This document shows, one piece after another, positions 48,106 through 57,500 of a stretch of DNA of 64,000 nt. Source of the stretch: Neisseriaceae bacterium JH1-16 (lineage in GTDB: Bacteria > Pseudomonadota > Gammaproteobacteria > Burkholderiales > Chromobacteriaceae); contig JAPDNP010000002.1 in assembly GCA_025989215.1 (NCBI GenBank), positions 620,001-684,000 on the forward strand, read 5' to 3'. The notes beneath the pieces are model-generated. The model searched no databases and was not told the DNA's origin. It saw only the letters and a program-made list of their open reading frames with translations. How positions within the stretch are numbered: the stretch's first letter is position 1; every line of letters begins with the position of its first letter. The position numbers and the translations under genes are program-made.

Positions 48106-49141
48106 GGCTTTGTTGCACAAATCGGGGCCTGCTCAAGTCCGGTAGAATGACGGCATGAGCAAGCCCCTCCCTCCCAAGTACCAGACGACCAACTGGTGTG
48201 CCTACAATCAGTCCCTCAAGCAATGAGGGCAGCTACTCCTCTGGCTCGACAAAGACATGAACTGGTTTGCTCCTGCCACAGGAAAGCGGGGGCGTCAGCC
48301 AACCTTCACGGATGCCGCAATTCAGTTCTGCCTCACCATTAAATGTCTCTTTGGCCTGGCATTGCGACAAGCCACGGGTATGGTGGAAAGCATGCTTCGC
48401 TTGGCGGATCTCGACTGGGCCGTTCCCGACTTCAGTACGCTTTCCCGCCGTCAGAAAGACCTGCAGGTTCGCATCCCTGTACATGAAGAAGCAGGGCTGT
48501 CTGCATTTACTGGTGGATAGCACCGGTATCAAGATGATGGATGAAGGCGAGTGGAAGGTGAAAATGCATGGAGCTAACTGCCGCCGCCAATGGCACAAGC
48601 TGCACCTTGGTATTGATGCGGAAACGCTGGAAATTCGGGCAATGGAAGTGACCGACAATCGCACCAGCGATGCCACGATGTTGCCGGAACTGTTATCGCA
48701 AATTCCAGAGGCAGAGGGGCTGGTTACGGTCACCACTGACGGGGCGTACGACACCCGTCTATGTCACGCGGTCATTGCTGAGCGAGGGGCCGCCGCCATC
48801 ATTCCGCCGCGTCGAAATGGCCAATTCTGGAAAGGAAAATCGCTGGGCAATCAGGCTCGCAATGAGTCGCTACGCTCAGTGAAGTATCTGGGACAAACAC
48901 TCTGGAAAAAATGGAGTGGCTACCATCGGCGAAGCCTGGTCGAAACGAAAATGCACTGTTTCAAGTTGCTAGCGGACCGCGTCAAGTCGCGCGACTTTGA
49001 CCGGCAGGTAGCGGGGCTTCAAGTTTGTGCGGCAATTCTGAATCGCTTCACCGCCTTGGGCACGCCGCAAACGGTACATATGGAGTAAATGCATCTGGGG
49101 ATTGGGGAAGCTCGTTCCTAGCTGATTTGTGCAACAAAGCC
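48106..49141 (+). mobile_element. IS5-family insertion sequence (1036 bp)
   Basis: Both ends carry a perfect 18-bp inverted repeat, GGCTTTGTTGCACAAATC (48106-48123) and its complement (49124-49141). It holds one transposase gene, now broken. The bases outside the ends (AACA left, GTTT right) show no target duplication, so the two flanks were probably brought together by a deletion next to the IS or by recombination between IS copies. No DUS-like word occurs in it. Confidence 0.93.
48155..49088 (+). pseudogene. IS5-family transposase, inactivated
   Basis: It begins at ATG 48155 (MSKPLPPKYQTTNWCAYN). A TGA occurs after 23 codons at a place where an Arg codon would fit, the same frame continues (WFAPATGKRGRQPTFTDAAI), and near 48485 the reading frame shifts to one giving LHLLVDSTGIKMMDEGEWK and later DGAYDTRLCHAVIAERGA. 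The DDE residues are present in the second part: Asp of LLVDSTG, Asp of TTDGAYDT and Glu of SLVETKMHCFK. One nonsense codon and one frameshift make it non-functional as read. Confidence 0.9.
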
Positions 49142-49501
49142 GTTTGAGAGCCTCAACATGGTGCCGTTCATCGACATCATGCTGGTGCTGCTCACCATCA
49201 TACTGACCACCTCCAGCTTCATCGCCAGCGGCAAGATCCCGGTGAACCTGCCGCCAGCCAGCCCGATAACCAGAAGGTGGAAACCATCGCGATCGATGCC
49301 AACGGCACGGTCCACTTCCGCGCCCAGCCGGTGGCGACCGAGCAGTTGAAGCAACGGCTGGCGGGGCTTAACCGCGATACGCCGGTGCTGCTGCAGGCCG
49401 ACCTGGCGGTGCAGCTGCAGCGCTTCATCGACGTCGCCGATCTACTAAAGCAGCTGGGCTTCGCCAAAGTTGCGGTACAGACGGAGGCACGCCGATCGTG
49501 A
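49142..49501 (+). pseudogene. exbD: ExbD-like biopolymer transport protein, truncated and frameshifted
   Basis: The frame resumes at the IS end with [17 protein letters not shown], the membrane helix of ExbD with its proton-path Asp, lacking only about five N-terminal codons. At about 49255-49265 (after NLPPAS) a one-base shift moves the frame to [18 protein letters not shown] and on to the stop at 49499-49501. ExbD would couple proton flow to TonB. Both truncation and shift argue that it is dead. The stop overlaps the tonB start. Confidence 0.85.
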
Positions 49502-50229
49502 GCAAGCTCGCCTGGACCCCTGCCATGGCCCCGCTGGCCCGCGCACAGGACGAACCATCCTCGCGCGGGCTGTGGATCGGCATCGGCCAGTCGCTGCTGC
49601 TGCACGGCTCGCTCGCGCTGCCGTGGCTGCTGAAGGACCGCTTCAGCACGCCCGAGCCGCCGCGCCAGCTGGCGCTCGAACTGTTCGGCATGGTGAGCAA
49701 TCGCCAGGTCGAACACCGGCAGGCCAAGGCGCCACCGGCGCCGGCGCACAAGGCGACACAAGCACCAACGGCACACGCCACGCCACGCCGCAGCGCCGCG
49801 GCGCCAAGCCCAGTGAAGCTGAGCGTCACCCCACCGGTGCCCGCGCCAGCGACCAAGTCGCCGGCGGCTGCCCGGCCGGTGCTGGATAAGGACGCCGACA
49901 CCACGCGCAAGCAGCAGACCATCCAGCCACCGGCAGTCAGCCCCGATGCCCTGCGCCAGTATGTCGCGACCCTAAGCAAGGCGATCCAGCGCCGACTGGT
50001 CTACCCGGCCGAGGCGCGCGAAGCCGGCTATGTCGGCTCGCCGCTGGTGCGCTTCACCCTCACCGAGAGCGGCGAGATCCAGCCCGGCTCGCTGGCGATC
50101 CAGCGCAGCAGCGGCCATGCGGTGCTGGACGAGCAGGCGCTGCGCACAACCCTCGCCAGCGCCCCGTTCGACAAGCCACCCCGGCGCATGAGCGTGGTGG
50201 TCGCACTGGCCTACACCCAGGACAGGTAA
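49498..50229 (+). CDS. tonB: TonB-like energy transducer
   Basis: A 243-residue protein from GTG 49498, overlapping the exbD stop (GTGA). An N-terminal membrane helix lies at about 25-45 (LWIGIGQSLLLHGSLALPWL), a Pro/Ala-rich periplasmic linker spans about 55-145, and the C-terminal TonB domain (about 150-240) includes YPAEAREAGYVGSPLVRFTL and SSGHAVLDEQAL. It would energise outer-membrane receptors, but its ExbB/ExbD partners here are lost, so it may be silent or use another ExbBD pair. Confidence 0.9.
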   Translation: MSKLAWTPAMAPLARAQDEPSSRGLWIGIGQSLLLHGSLALPWLLKDRFSTPEPPRQLALELFGMVSNRQVEHRQAKAPPAPAHKATQAPTAHATPRRSAAAPSPVKLSVTPPVPAPATKSPAAARPVLDKDADTTRKQQTIQPPAVSPDALRQYVATLSKAIQRRLVYPAEAREAGYVGSPLVRFTLTESGEIQPGSLAIQRSSGHAVLDEQALRTTLASAPFDKPPRRMSVVVALAYTQDR

Positions 50230-50345
50230 GTGACTTCGGCGGCGCGGGGCTCCCACCTCGCGCCGGCCGCCGCTGGCGACACCGGTGAGCGCCACGACCG
50301 GGGAGCGAACCGGTATGATGGTCGCTTCCCTTCGCGGAGCCCGCC

Positions 50346-51131
50346 ATGACTGCCCCGTTCGTCCTCGCCGCCGCCCAGACCGCCCCCGTGGCCGGCGATC
50401 TTTCGGCCAACCTGGCCAACCATCTCCACTTCGTCAGCATTGCCGCGCAGCACGGCGTGCGCTGGCTGCAGTTTCCCGAACTGTCGCTGAGCGGCTACGA
50501 ACCGGCGCTGGCGCAAAGCTGCGCAGTCACGCCTGACGACGCGCGCCTGGCGCCGTTGGCCGAAGCGGCGCAACAACACGCGATGACCGTGGTCGCCGGC
50601 GCCCCGCTGCGCCAGCCCGACGGCACCCTGTTGCTGGCAGCACTGTTGTTTGGTCCGGACGGCACGCGCCGCCACTACGCCAAGCAGCATCTGCACCCGG
50701 GCGAGGACGCCGTGTTCGCGCCGGGCCCCTGCGGGCTGACCATGGCGGTCGGTGCCGAGACCATCGGCCTAGCGATCTGTGCCGACACCAACCACCCTGA
50801 ACACCCGGCCGCGGCCCGCCGCGACGGCGCCACCATCTACAGCGCCGGCATGCTGCTGTCGGTCAACGGCTATGCCGCCGACACCGCGCAGTTGCAGGGC
50901 TATGCCCGCGAGCACCGCATGGCGGTGCTGCTGGCCAACTACGGCGGGCCTTCGGGCGGCTGGCAGTGTGCCGGCGGCAGCGCGCTGTGGGACGAGCACG
51001 GCGAACTCATCGCCGCTGCGCCTGGACAGGGCGAGGCGCTGCTGGTTGCTAGCCGCTATGCCGACCGCTGGGATGGCCGCTACGTATCACTGTCAGCAGC
51101 CTCCCGCCACACGACGCAAGCCGCCACCTGA
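50346..51131 (+). CDS. Carbon-nitrogen hydrolase (nitrilase superfamily)
   Basis: A 261-residue amidase-type enzyme. The Glu-Lys-Cys triad is visible: Glu in LQFPELSLSGYEP, Lys in HYAKQHLHPGE and Cys in GLAICADTNHPEHP. The substrate is not apparent; short family members act on omega-amides, carbamoyl-putrescine and similar compounds. It is the first of a run of small same-strand genes (with the PfpI and GNAT genes) with small gaps. DUS-like words at 50402 and 50555. Confidence 0.9.
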   Translation: MTAPFVLAAAQTAPVAGDLSANLANHLHFVSIAAQHGVRWLQFPELSLSGYEPALAQSCAVTPDDARLAPLAEAAQQHAMTVVAGAPLRQPDGTLLLAALLFGPDGTRRHYAKQHLHPGEDAVFAPGPCGLTMAVGAETIGLAICADTNHPEHPAAARRDGATIYSAGMLLSVNGYAADTAQLQGYAREHRMAVLLANYGGPSGGWQCAGGSALWDEHGELIAAAPGQGEALLVASRYADRWDGRYVSLSAASRHTTQAAT

Positions 51132-51191
51132 CAAACCATGTCGGGCGCTGCGGACCCTGCCGTCCCGCGTTCGGCCAAGCTGGAGACCCGC

Positions 51192-51788
51192 ATGCACATC
51201 GCTATCCTGACCCTCGACGGCTTCAACGAACTCGACTCGCTGATCGCGCTCGGCCTGCTCAACCGGGTGAAGCGCCCCGGCTGGCGGGTATCGCTGACCT
51301 GCCCCACTCCGCAGGTCACTTCGATGAACGGGGTGACGCTGCAGGCGCAGGCCACGTTGGCCGAAGCGGCCGACGCCGATGCGGTGCTGGTCGGCAGCGG
51401 CATCAAGACCCGCGACTACGCGGCCGATGCCGACTTTCTGACCGGGCTGCACCTCGATCCGGCACGCCAGCTGATCGGCGCACAGTGTTCCGGCACCCTG
51501 CTGCTGGCCCGCCTCGGCCTGCTCGACGGCGTGCCGGCCTGCACCGACCTGATCACCAAGCCCTGGGTCGAGGAGGCCGGCGTGCGCATAGTCGAGCAGC
51601 CGCTGTACGCCCGCGGCAATCTCGCCACCGCCGGTGGCTGTATGGCCTCGGTGTATCTCGCCGCCTGGACCATCGCGCGCCTCGCCGACCTCGATGCTGC
51701 CGCGGCGGCACTGCACTACGTCGCCCCGGTCGGCGAGAAAGGCGGCTACGTCGAGCACGCCCTCGCCGTGATCGAACCGTATCTGTAG
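51192..51788 (+). CDS. DJ-1/PfpI family protein
   Basis: A 198-residue protein of the glutamine-amidotransferase-like fold. The nucleophile-elbow cysteine is in IGAQCSGTLLLARLGLL. LTLDGFNELDSL opens it, with the conserved early acidic residue. Homologues include deglycases, isonitrile hydratases and stress proteins; the exact role is open. The start at MHIAIL follows GGAG at 6 bases; a frame from 51138 is rejected. DUS-like word at 51356. Confidence 0.88.
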   Translation: MHIAILTLDGFNELDSLIALGLLNRVKRPGWRVSLTCPTPQVTSMNGVTLQAQATLAEAADADAVLVGSGIKTRDYAADADFLTGLHLDPARQLIGAQCSGTLLLARLGLLDGVPACTDLITKPWVEEAGVRIVEQPLYARGNLATAGGCMASVYLAAWTIARLADLDAAAAALHYVAPVGEKGGYVEHALAVIEPYL

Positions 51789-51815
51789 CGTTCGGCCAAC
51801 CTTGAGGCCTCCCCA

Positions 51816-52325
51816 ATGAGCGACACCCTGACCCTGCGCCCCGCCAGCGCCGCCGACTGGCCGGCGATGTGGGCCATCTTCCACGCCGTGGTCGCCGGCG
51901 GCGACAGCTATGTGTTCGCCCCCGACACCAGTGAGAGCGACGCGCGCGACTACTGGTTCGGCCCGGGCATTGCCAGCTGGGTAGTCTGCGACGGCGCGCG
52001 CGTGGTCGGCCAATACAAGCTGGTCGCCAACCAGCGCGACCTCGGCAACCATGTCGCCAACGCCTCGTTCATGGTCGCCCCGGACTCACACGGTCGCGGC
52101 ATCGGCGAGGCGATGGGCCGACATTGCCTGCGCGAGGCCAAGTGCGCCGGCTACACCGCGATGCAGTTCAACTTCGTGGTGGCAAGCAACCACGGCGCGG
52201 TCGCGCTGTGGCAGAAGCTCGGCTTCACCATCGTCGGCACGCTGCCGCGCGCGTACCGCCATGCCACGCTCGGCTTGGTGGACGCTTATGTGATGTACCG
52301 CTTCCTCGACGACATCGCCAACTGA
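51816..52325 (+). CDS. GNAT-family N-acetyltransferase
   Basis: A 169-residue acetyl-CoA-dependent transferase. The pyrophosphate-binding loop is visible as HGRGIGEAMGRHCL (R/Q-x-x-G-x-G/A). ASFMVAPDSHG precedes it, and SNHGAVALWQKLGFTIVGTL is the usual C-terminal helix. The substrate is unknown. A DUS-like word at 51791 lies between it and the PfpI gene, and another at 52382 follows. Confidence 0.9.
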   Translation: MSDTLTLRPASAADWPAMWAIFHAVVAGGDSYVFAPDTSESDARDYWFGPGIASWVVCDGARVVGQYKLVANQRDLGNHVANASFMVAPDSHGRGIGEAMGRHCLREAKCAGYTAMQFNFVVASNHGAVALWQKLGFTIVGTLPRAYRHATLGLVDAYVMYRFLDDIAN

Positions 52326-52408
52326 GCGCCTCGACGCGACCCGGGGACATCGTCCGGCACCGGGTGTGCGTCAGCGCCCAAGTTGGCCGAACCCAAAGGA
52401 GAAACCCC

Positions 52409-52810
52409 ATGCAAGGCAGCTGTCTGTGCGGCGAGATCAGCTACGAAGTCGACCAACTCGATTCGGAAATCGGCCACTGCGCCTGTCACTCTTGTCGCAA
52501 GGCCCATGCGGCGGCGTTCAATAGCGCGGCAGCAGTGCGGCGCGAGCACTTCCGTTGGCTGCGCGGCGAGGCGCTGTTGAGCCGCTATGAATCGTCTCCT
52601 GGCAAGACCCGCTATTTCTGCTCGCGTTGCGGCAGCCAGCTGGTGGCCGAGCGCGCCGGCCAAGCGCACTGGATCCTGCGCGTGGCGACGCTCGATGACG
52701 ATCCGGGCGTCACGCCGGCGTACACCATCTGGCAGTCTCATGCCGCGCCGTGGCTGGCGCACGGCGACGACTTGCCGGCCTATCCGGAATGGCAGCCGGG
52801 TCGGGCATGA
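52409..52810 (+). CDS. GFA/CENP-V-like zinc-binding protein
   Basis: A 133-residue protein of the family that includes glutathione-dependent formaldehyde-activating enzyme. Zinc-binding cysteines are seen in GSCLCGEISYE, CACHSCRKAHAAAF and FCSRCGSQLV. Most family members have no proven reaction. ATG 52409 follows AAAGGAG. Its stop overlaps the next start (ATGA, 52807-52810). Likely co-transcribed with the neighbours. Confidence 0.9.
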   Translation: MQGSCLCGEISYEVDQLDSEIGHCACHSCRKAHAAAFNSAAAVRREHFRWLRGEALLSRYESSPGKTRYFCSRCGSQLVAERAGQAHWILRVATLDDDPGVTPAYTIWQSHAAPWLAHGDDLPAYPEWQPGRA

Positions 52811-53279
52811 CGATGCAACTGAGACCGGCCCGCGCCGACGAGGCCGCCGTGCTGTCGGCGATCGCCTGGGAGGCGAAGCGCCACTGGGGCTATGCGGACG
52901 CAGTGATGGCCGGCTGGCGGGCAGCGCTGACGATCACCCCGGCCGGCTCACCTGCCAGACCATCTGGGTGGCCGAGCGGGACGGCGTGGCACTCGGCTTC
53001 GCGGTACTGGCCCGCGAGAACGGCACTCTGGCGCTGAGCGACCTGTGGGTAACGCCGGCGGCGATGAGACAAGGCATCGGCCGGCTGCTACTGCGTCAGG
53101 TCCAGGCCGAGGTCGCGCGGGCCGGCGAAGCCGGGCTAAGCATCGACGCCGACCCGCAGGCCGAAGCCTTCTACCTGCGCTGCGGCGCCGAGCGGCGCGG
53201 CCAGCTCCCGGCGCCGATACCCGGTCAACCGGAGCGAGTACGCCCGCAACTGTGGCTGGCCGCCCGCCCGGCAGGTTGA
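52807..53279 (+). pseudogene. GNAT acetyltransferase split by a frameshift
   Basis: The first frame gives MTMQLRPARADEAAVLSAIA to about 52945. A one-base shift near 52944-52951 then leads to TIWVAERDGVALGFAVL and LWVTPAAMRQGIGRLLL, including the acetyl-CoA loop R-Q-G-I-G-R, and ends at 53279. The combined length (about 157) is normal for a GNAT. This is a recent mutation or an assembly indel. It is convergent with the thrH-like gene, with one base between. Confidence 0.8.
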
Positions 53280-53280
53280 C

Positions 53281-53876
53281 TCAGTTCGCCAGACCTAGCC
53301 CCTGCAGCACCTCGCGGTAGTCATGTACCACCACCAGGTCGGCCGCGGCGGCACGGGTCTCGGCCGACGGGCGAAACAGAAATCCCTGGCTCGCCGCGCG
53401 CAGCATCGCCAGGTCGTTGAACGCATCGCCGACGGCGACGGTGCGACATCCTGGTAGCGCTGTAGCACTTCCTGCTTGCCGCTGCGCCGCGCGTAGTGCG
53501 GCCGCACGATGTAGCCGGCTTCGTCGCATTCGAAGCGATGGCACTGCAACTCCGGCTCGCCGAGCTTGCGCCACAGCGGCAGCACCATCTCGCGGAATGC
53601 ATCCGACACCAGCACCACCCGGCAGGACTGACGCAGCCGATCGAGAAACTCGCGCGCCCCGGTCAGCGGTTCGAGCGCCTCGAGCAGCGTCTGCAGATCC
53701 GACAGCCGGATGCCGTTGTCGCGCAGCAGCCGGATGCGCAGCGCCACCAGCCGGGCATAGTCGGGCTCCTCGCGGGTGGTCAGGCTCAGCCCGGACAGGC
53801 CGGTCGCGCGCGCGATATCCGGCCACATTTCCGGGACCAGCACGCCTTCCAGGTCGATACAAGCGATGTTGTTCAT
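53281..53876 (-). pseudogene. thrH: ThrH-like phosphatase split by a frameshift
   Basis: A HAD-superfamily protein like ThrH, a phosphoserine phosphatase/homoserine phosphotransferase. The first frame carries motif 1 as CIDLEGVLVPEMWPD and motif 2 as VVLVSDAFREMV. Near 53445-53455 a one-base shift moves to TVAVGDAFNDLAMLRAAS (motif 4) and the true end DYREVLQGLGLAN. The combined length is about 198, near the family's 205. As read, the protein would lose the Asp pair of motif 4. A mutation or an assembly indel. Confidence 0.82.
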
Positions 53877-53886
53877 CCCGCCCTCC

Positions 53887-54504
53887 TCAATGTCCCATCG
53901 GTGCCAGGGCCAGTGCCACGCCCAGGCCCACCAACACCGTGCCGATACCGCGGTTCAGCAACACCTGGCCCTGCAGCATCGCGTTGCGCAGCCGGCAGTG
54001 CGAGAAGAACAACGCCACCAACGTGAACCAGGCCCAGTGCGCGAACGACATGAACAGGCCGTAGCCGATCTGCGTCGAGAACGGCGTGCCGACATGCACC
54101 ACCTGGGTGTAGGTGCTGAGCACGAACAGCGTGGTCTTGGGATTGAGCGCGTTGGTCAGGAAACCGCTGCGCAGTGCGGCGAAGACCGAAATCGGCGCGC
54201 CACCGGACAGATCGACGTCGAGCCGGCTGCGGGTGGCGAAGGTCCGGTAACCGATGTAGACCAGGTAGGCGGCACCGACGAACTTGATGGCGTTGAACAG
54301 CAGTGGTGCCCTGGAGATCACCAGCCCGACCCCGAGCACGGTATAGCCCACATGCACCAGCACCCCGATGGCAATGCCCAGCGCGGCGAACAGGCCGGCC
54401 TTGCGGCCGTACAGGGTGCTATTGCGCGTCACCATGGCAAAGTCGGCGCCCGGGCTGATGACGGCAAGGATGGTGATGACGGCGACGGCGATCAGTTCGT
54501 TCAT
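53887..54504 (-). CDS. LysE/RhtB-family amino-acid exporter
   Basis: A 205-residue inner-membrane exporter with about six hydrophobic segments. The signature VISPGADFAMVTRNSTLYG near residues 15-33 is the family hallmark (P-G-x-x). FLTNALNPKTTLFVLS is the second. Family members export homoserine, threonine, lysine and similar compounds. It follows the thrH-like gene's start by only 10 bases and is divergent from a LysR regulator, the classic exporter-regulator layout. Confidence 0.92.
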   Translation of the reverse strand: MNELIAVAVITILAVISPGADFAMVTRNSTLYGRKAGLFAALGIAIGVLVHVGYTVLGVGLVISRAPLLFNAIKFVGAAYLVYIGYRTFATRSRLDVDLSGGAPISVFAALRSGFLTNALNPKTTLFVLSTYTQVVHVGTPFSTQIGYGLFMSFAHWAWFTLVALFFSHCRLRNAMLQGQVLLNRGIGTVLVGLGVALALAPMGH

Positions 54505-54842
54505 GGCGTGATGTCCTGCGAATGAAGATTGAGATGGCCGAGCGCGGCAACGGGATCGTGCCGGCCCAGGCTAGCGACCGACACCAGAGGTCGATGACCG
54601 GTAGAGAGCAATGCAACACGGGCGGCATCCATCGCCAATATGGCGAACGGCAGACCCGCTCTCCAACGCAGCCATCTCCCCGTGCGGGTATTCCCGGCCG
54701 TGCCGGCGCCCTCTTCCTGTAGCGATTTCTCACCGATGGGCCCGTCTTGTAGCTCGCTCGGGACAGGTCCATTTTCAGCGCATTGAGCGACGGGGAAAAA
54801 CGACTTATGCTCAATCAATTGCGTGAGGAAAAATCACAGATA

Positions 54843-55742
54843 ATGACCCGCCTGCCACCGCTCAACAGCCTGCGCGTATTCGAGGCCGCAGCGCGCCACG
54901 CCAGCTTCGTCAAGGCCGCCGCCGAGCTCTACGTCACCCATGGCGCCATCAGCCGCCAGATCGCCCAGCTCGAAGAACAGCTCGGCGTCGCGCTGTTCGA
55001 GCGGCGCAACCGCGCGGTGTTCCTGACCCGCGAGGGTCTGCAGCTGCAGGAGGCCTGCGCGCCGGCACTGGCCAGGCTGAGCGAGGCGATCGAGCGGCTG
55101 CGCCGGCCGGACTTCGACGCACCGTTGGTGGTGTCGTGCGAGCCGACCATCGCGATGCGCTGGCTGATCCCCCGCCTCGGCCGTTTCCAGCAGCGGCATC
55201 CCGAGGTGCAGGTCCACCTGTTCACCGCCGGTGGCGCGGTCGACTTCGCCAGCAGCCGGGTCGATCTGGCGCTGCGCCGCAATGACTTTCCACATGGCGA
55301 CGCCGTCCACCTTGCCCCGCTTGGGCAGGAATGGGTCGGCCCGGTCTGTTCGGCCGAGCTGGCTGCCCGGCTTGCCGGCGAGAGCACGCCGCTCACCCGA
55401 CTGCACACCCAGAGCCGGCCGCAGGCCTGGGCGCACTGGCAAGAGCAGGCCAGCCAAGCGCTGCCCGCAGGCGGCGACCAGCGCTACGAGCATTTCTACC
55501 TGTGCCTGCAGGCCGCTGGCGCCGGCCAGGGCCTGGCGATCGGCTCGCTCTACATGGTGGCCGACGAACTGGCCGATGGCCGGCTGGTCGCCCCCTACGG
55601 CTTCATTGCGGACGGTTCGGCCTATGTGCTGCTGTCGCCGGTGCCGATCGACACCGACCCGCGGCGCGAAGCGTTCCGCGACTGGCTGGTCGACGAGATG
55701 AGCGCGACAGCCTGCGCCCACCGACTGGCCGACGCCGAGTGA
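54843..55742 (+). CDS. LysR-family regulator, GcvA-like
   Basis: A 299-residue regulator. The helix-turn-helix (about 5-65) reads PPLNSLRVFEAAARHASFVK and GAISRQIAQLEEQLGVALFE, and is GcvA-like. The effector domain covers about 90-290. The start at MTRLPPL matches the family; GAGGA lies about 12 bases upstream, so the in-frame starts at 54783 or 54807 cannot be fully excluded. Divergent from the LysE exporter, which it probably controls. A single DUS-like word follows the stop (55750). Confidence 0.9.
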   Translation: MTRLPPLNSLRVFEAAARHASFVKAAAELYVTHGAISRQIAQLEEQLGVALFERRNRAVFLTREGLQLQEACAPALARLSEAIERLRRPDFDAPLVVSCEPTIAMRWLIPRLGRFQQRHPEVQVHLFTAGGAVDFASSRVDLALRRNDFPHGDAVHLAPLGQEWVGPVCSAELAARLAGESTPLTRLHTQSRPQAWAHWQEQASQALPAGGDQRYEHFYLCLQAAGAGQGLAIGSLYMVADELADGRLVAPYGFIADGSAYVLLSPVPIDTDPRREAFRDWLVDEMSATACAHRLADAE

Positions 55743-55791
55743 TGGCCCTTTCGGCCAACCTTGTGCCGCGCCGTCACCCCACGGCGGGCAC

Positions 55792-57152
55792 TCATACCAC
55801 CGCCCGCGCCGCCGGGTGCCCTCGGTAAAGCCACAGGCTGACCGCCAGGGTGATCAACTCGGTGCTCAACAGCACGTACCACACGCCACCGGCGCCAAGC
55901 CAGACGGTCAGCAGCCACAGCAGGCCCAACAACAGCAGCCAGCTGCGCAGCACCGCAATCAGCGCCGAACACCCCGGCGCCTCGATGGCGGTGAAATAGC
56001 CGGCCACCGTCAGATTGATCGCCGCCGGCACGAAGGCCAGCGCGTACCACAGCACCGCATCGCCGAGAAAACGCTGCGCGTTGGCCGAATCGGGCAGAAA
56101 CAGCGCGGCCAGCCAGTCGGACAAGGTCAGCATCGCGCCGACCGACAGCAGCGCACAGCCCAACACGCTCGCCAGCCCGATGCGGAACACCGCCTGCACG
56201 CTGGCCGCGCAGCGCGCGCCGACGTGAAAGCTGATCAGGGGCTGCATGCTCTGCACCAGCGCCACCATGGTCACCACCGCCGCCAGCGTCAGGTACTCCA
56301 GCACCGCGTAAGCAACCAGCCCGTCCTGCCCCAGGTGGTGCAGGATCACCCAGTTGAACGCCAGGATGGTCACGGCCGGCGCCATTTCGGCGAGAAACTC
56401 CGAGCTGCCGTTGTAGACCATCCGCCCCATCTGGTTGCCGATCGAAAGCGCCCGGCGCACCGGCCGCAACAGCCGCGCGCGGAAAAGGTGGAAGGCCAGC
56501 ATCAGCGATGCCGCAATCAGCTGGCTCAAGCCGGTGGCGAGCGCTGCCCCGTTCATGCCCCAGCCCCAGCGGGCGATCAGCAGGTAATCGAGTCCGATGT
56601 TGACCACGGCCCCGGCCAGCATGCAGTAGAGCCCGTACTTGGCCGCGCCCTCGACGCGCAGGAACATCTCCAGCGCATAGCCGGCGGTGGCGAACACCAC
56701 GAAACCGGCCGAAGTGAGCAGATAGGCTTCGGCCAACGTCGCCAGCTCGCCTTCGGCGCCGAGCAGACGCACCAGCGGCGCCGCACCGAACCAGTACAGC
56801 ACGGTGAAACTGCCGCCGATCAGTAACACCAGCCACAGCGCCTGGGTAAAGGTCGCCGCCGCCTCGCGCTCTCGGCGCTCGCCGAGCAGCCGCGCCACCA
56901 GGGTCGAACCACCGACCCCGATTAGGATGCTGAAGGCGTAGGGCACATAGAGCAGCGGCAGCAGCAGGTTCAACGCCGCCAGGCCTTCGCTGCCGACATA
57001 ACGACCGATAAAGATGCCATCGACGATGCTGTAGGTGCTGTACACCCAGGCGGTCAGAACGACAGGGCGGGCGGGAATAGCGCGTGACGCACCCGCGGCA
57101 GCCAGTCGGCAGCCGAACGGGAGGGAGAGAGAAGACGCAACAGGTGACGCAT
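55792..57152 (-). pseudogene. MATE-family multidrug exporter with a frameshift near its start
   Basis: A long frame (to a GTG at 57045) encodes 417 residues with about eleven membrane segments, from YSTYSIVDGIFIGRYVGSEG on, as in NorM/MATE Na+ or H+ antiporters. The first part is in another frame: ATG at 57150-57152 (MRHLLRLLSPSRSAADWLP) runs into TGA near 57056. Joining the two at about 57059-57070 restores a natural N-terminus. So it carries one indel, or translation starts at the GTG and gives a shortened first helix. DUS-like words at 56080 and 56728. Confidence 0.8.
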
Positions 57153-57233
57153 AAGACTCAGGGTAAGGCTCAGGAAAGGGGTCATCGGCAGCTCGACCGA
57201 TGACCCGACAGGGGCAAACGGCCCCAATGCATA

Positions 57234-57458
57234 CTAGTCGATGGCACCCGGCCGTGCCGCGACCGCGCGCAGCAGGCTGGCCTGACGGTTGTGACGGCGC
57301 ACGAAGGCGGCGGTCGATTGGCCCAGCTCGGCCGGGGCGATCGCCGATTCGGCCAACTCCTGGCAGATCAACTGCCAGTCGGAACGCGCCCAGCGGCGGT
57401 TCGCCAGGGTTTGCCCGTAACGGGCTCGGTAGTGGTAGGTCGTGGTCCGGTTGGGCAT
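57234..57458 (-). CDS. Small basic hypothetical protein
   Basis: A 74-residue protein, MPNRTTTYHYRARYGQTLAN onward, then WQLICQELAESAIAPAELGQ. GAGG lies 7 bases before the ATG. Arg-rich, no membrane segment, no family recognised. A DUS-like word encodes ELAES (57348). The isolated position and good ribosome site support it as a real gene. Confidence 0.6.
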   Translation of the reverse strand: MPNRTTTYHYRARYGQTLANRRWARSDWQLICQELAESAIAPAELGQSTAAFVRRHNRQASLLRAVAARPGAID

Positions 57459-57500
57459 TCAGGTCCTCGCTCGCGGGGGATGAGACGGCTCGTCGGTTTT

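Noticed and set aside
48102-49145. Target-site duplication around the IS
   Set aside because: AACA on the left and GTTT on the right do not match, and neither do shorter versions; a deletion explains the flanks better.
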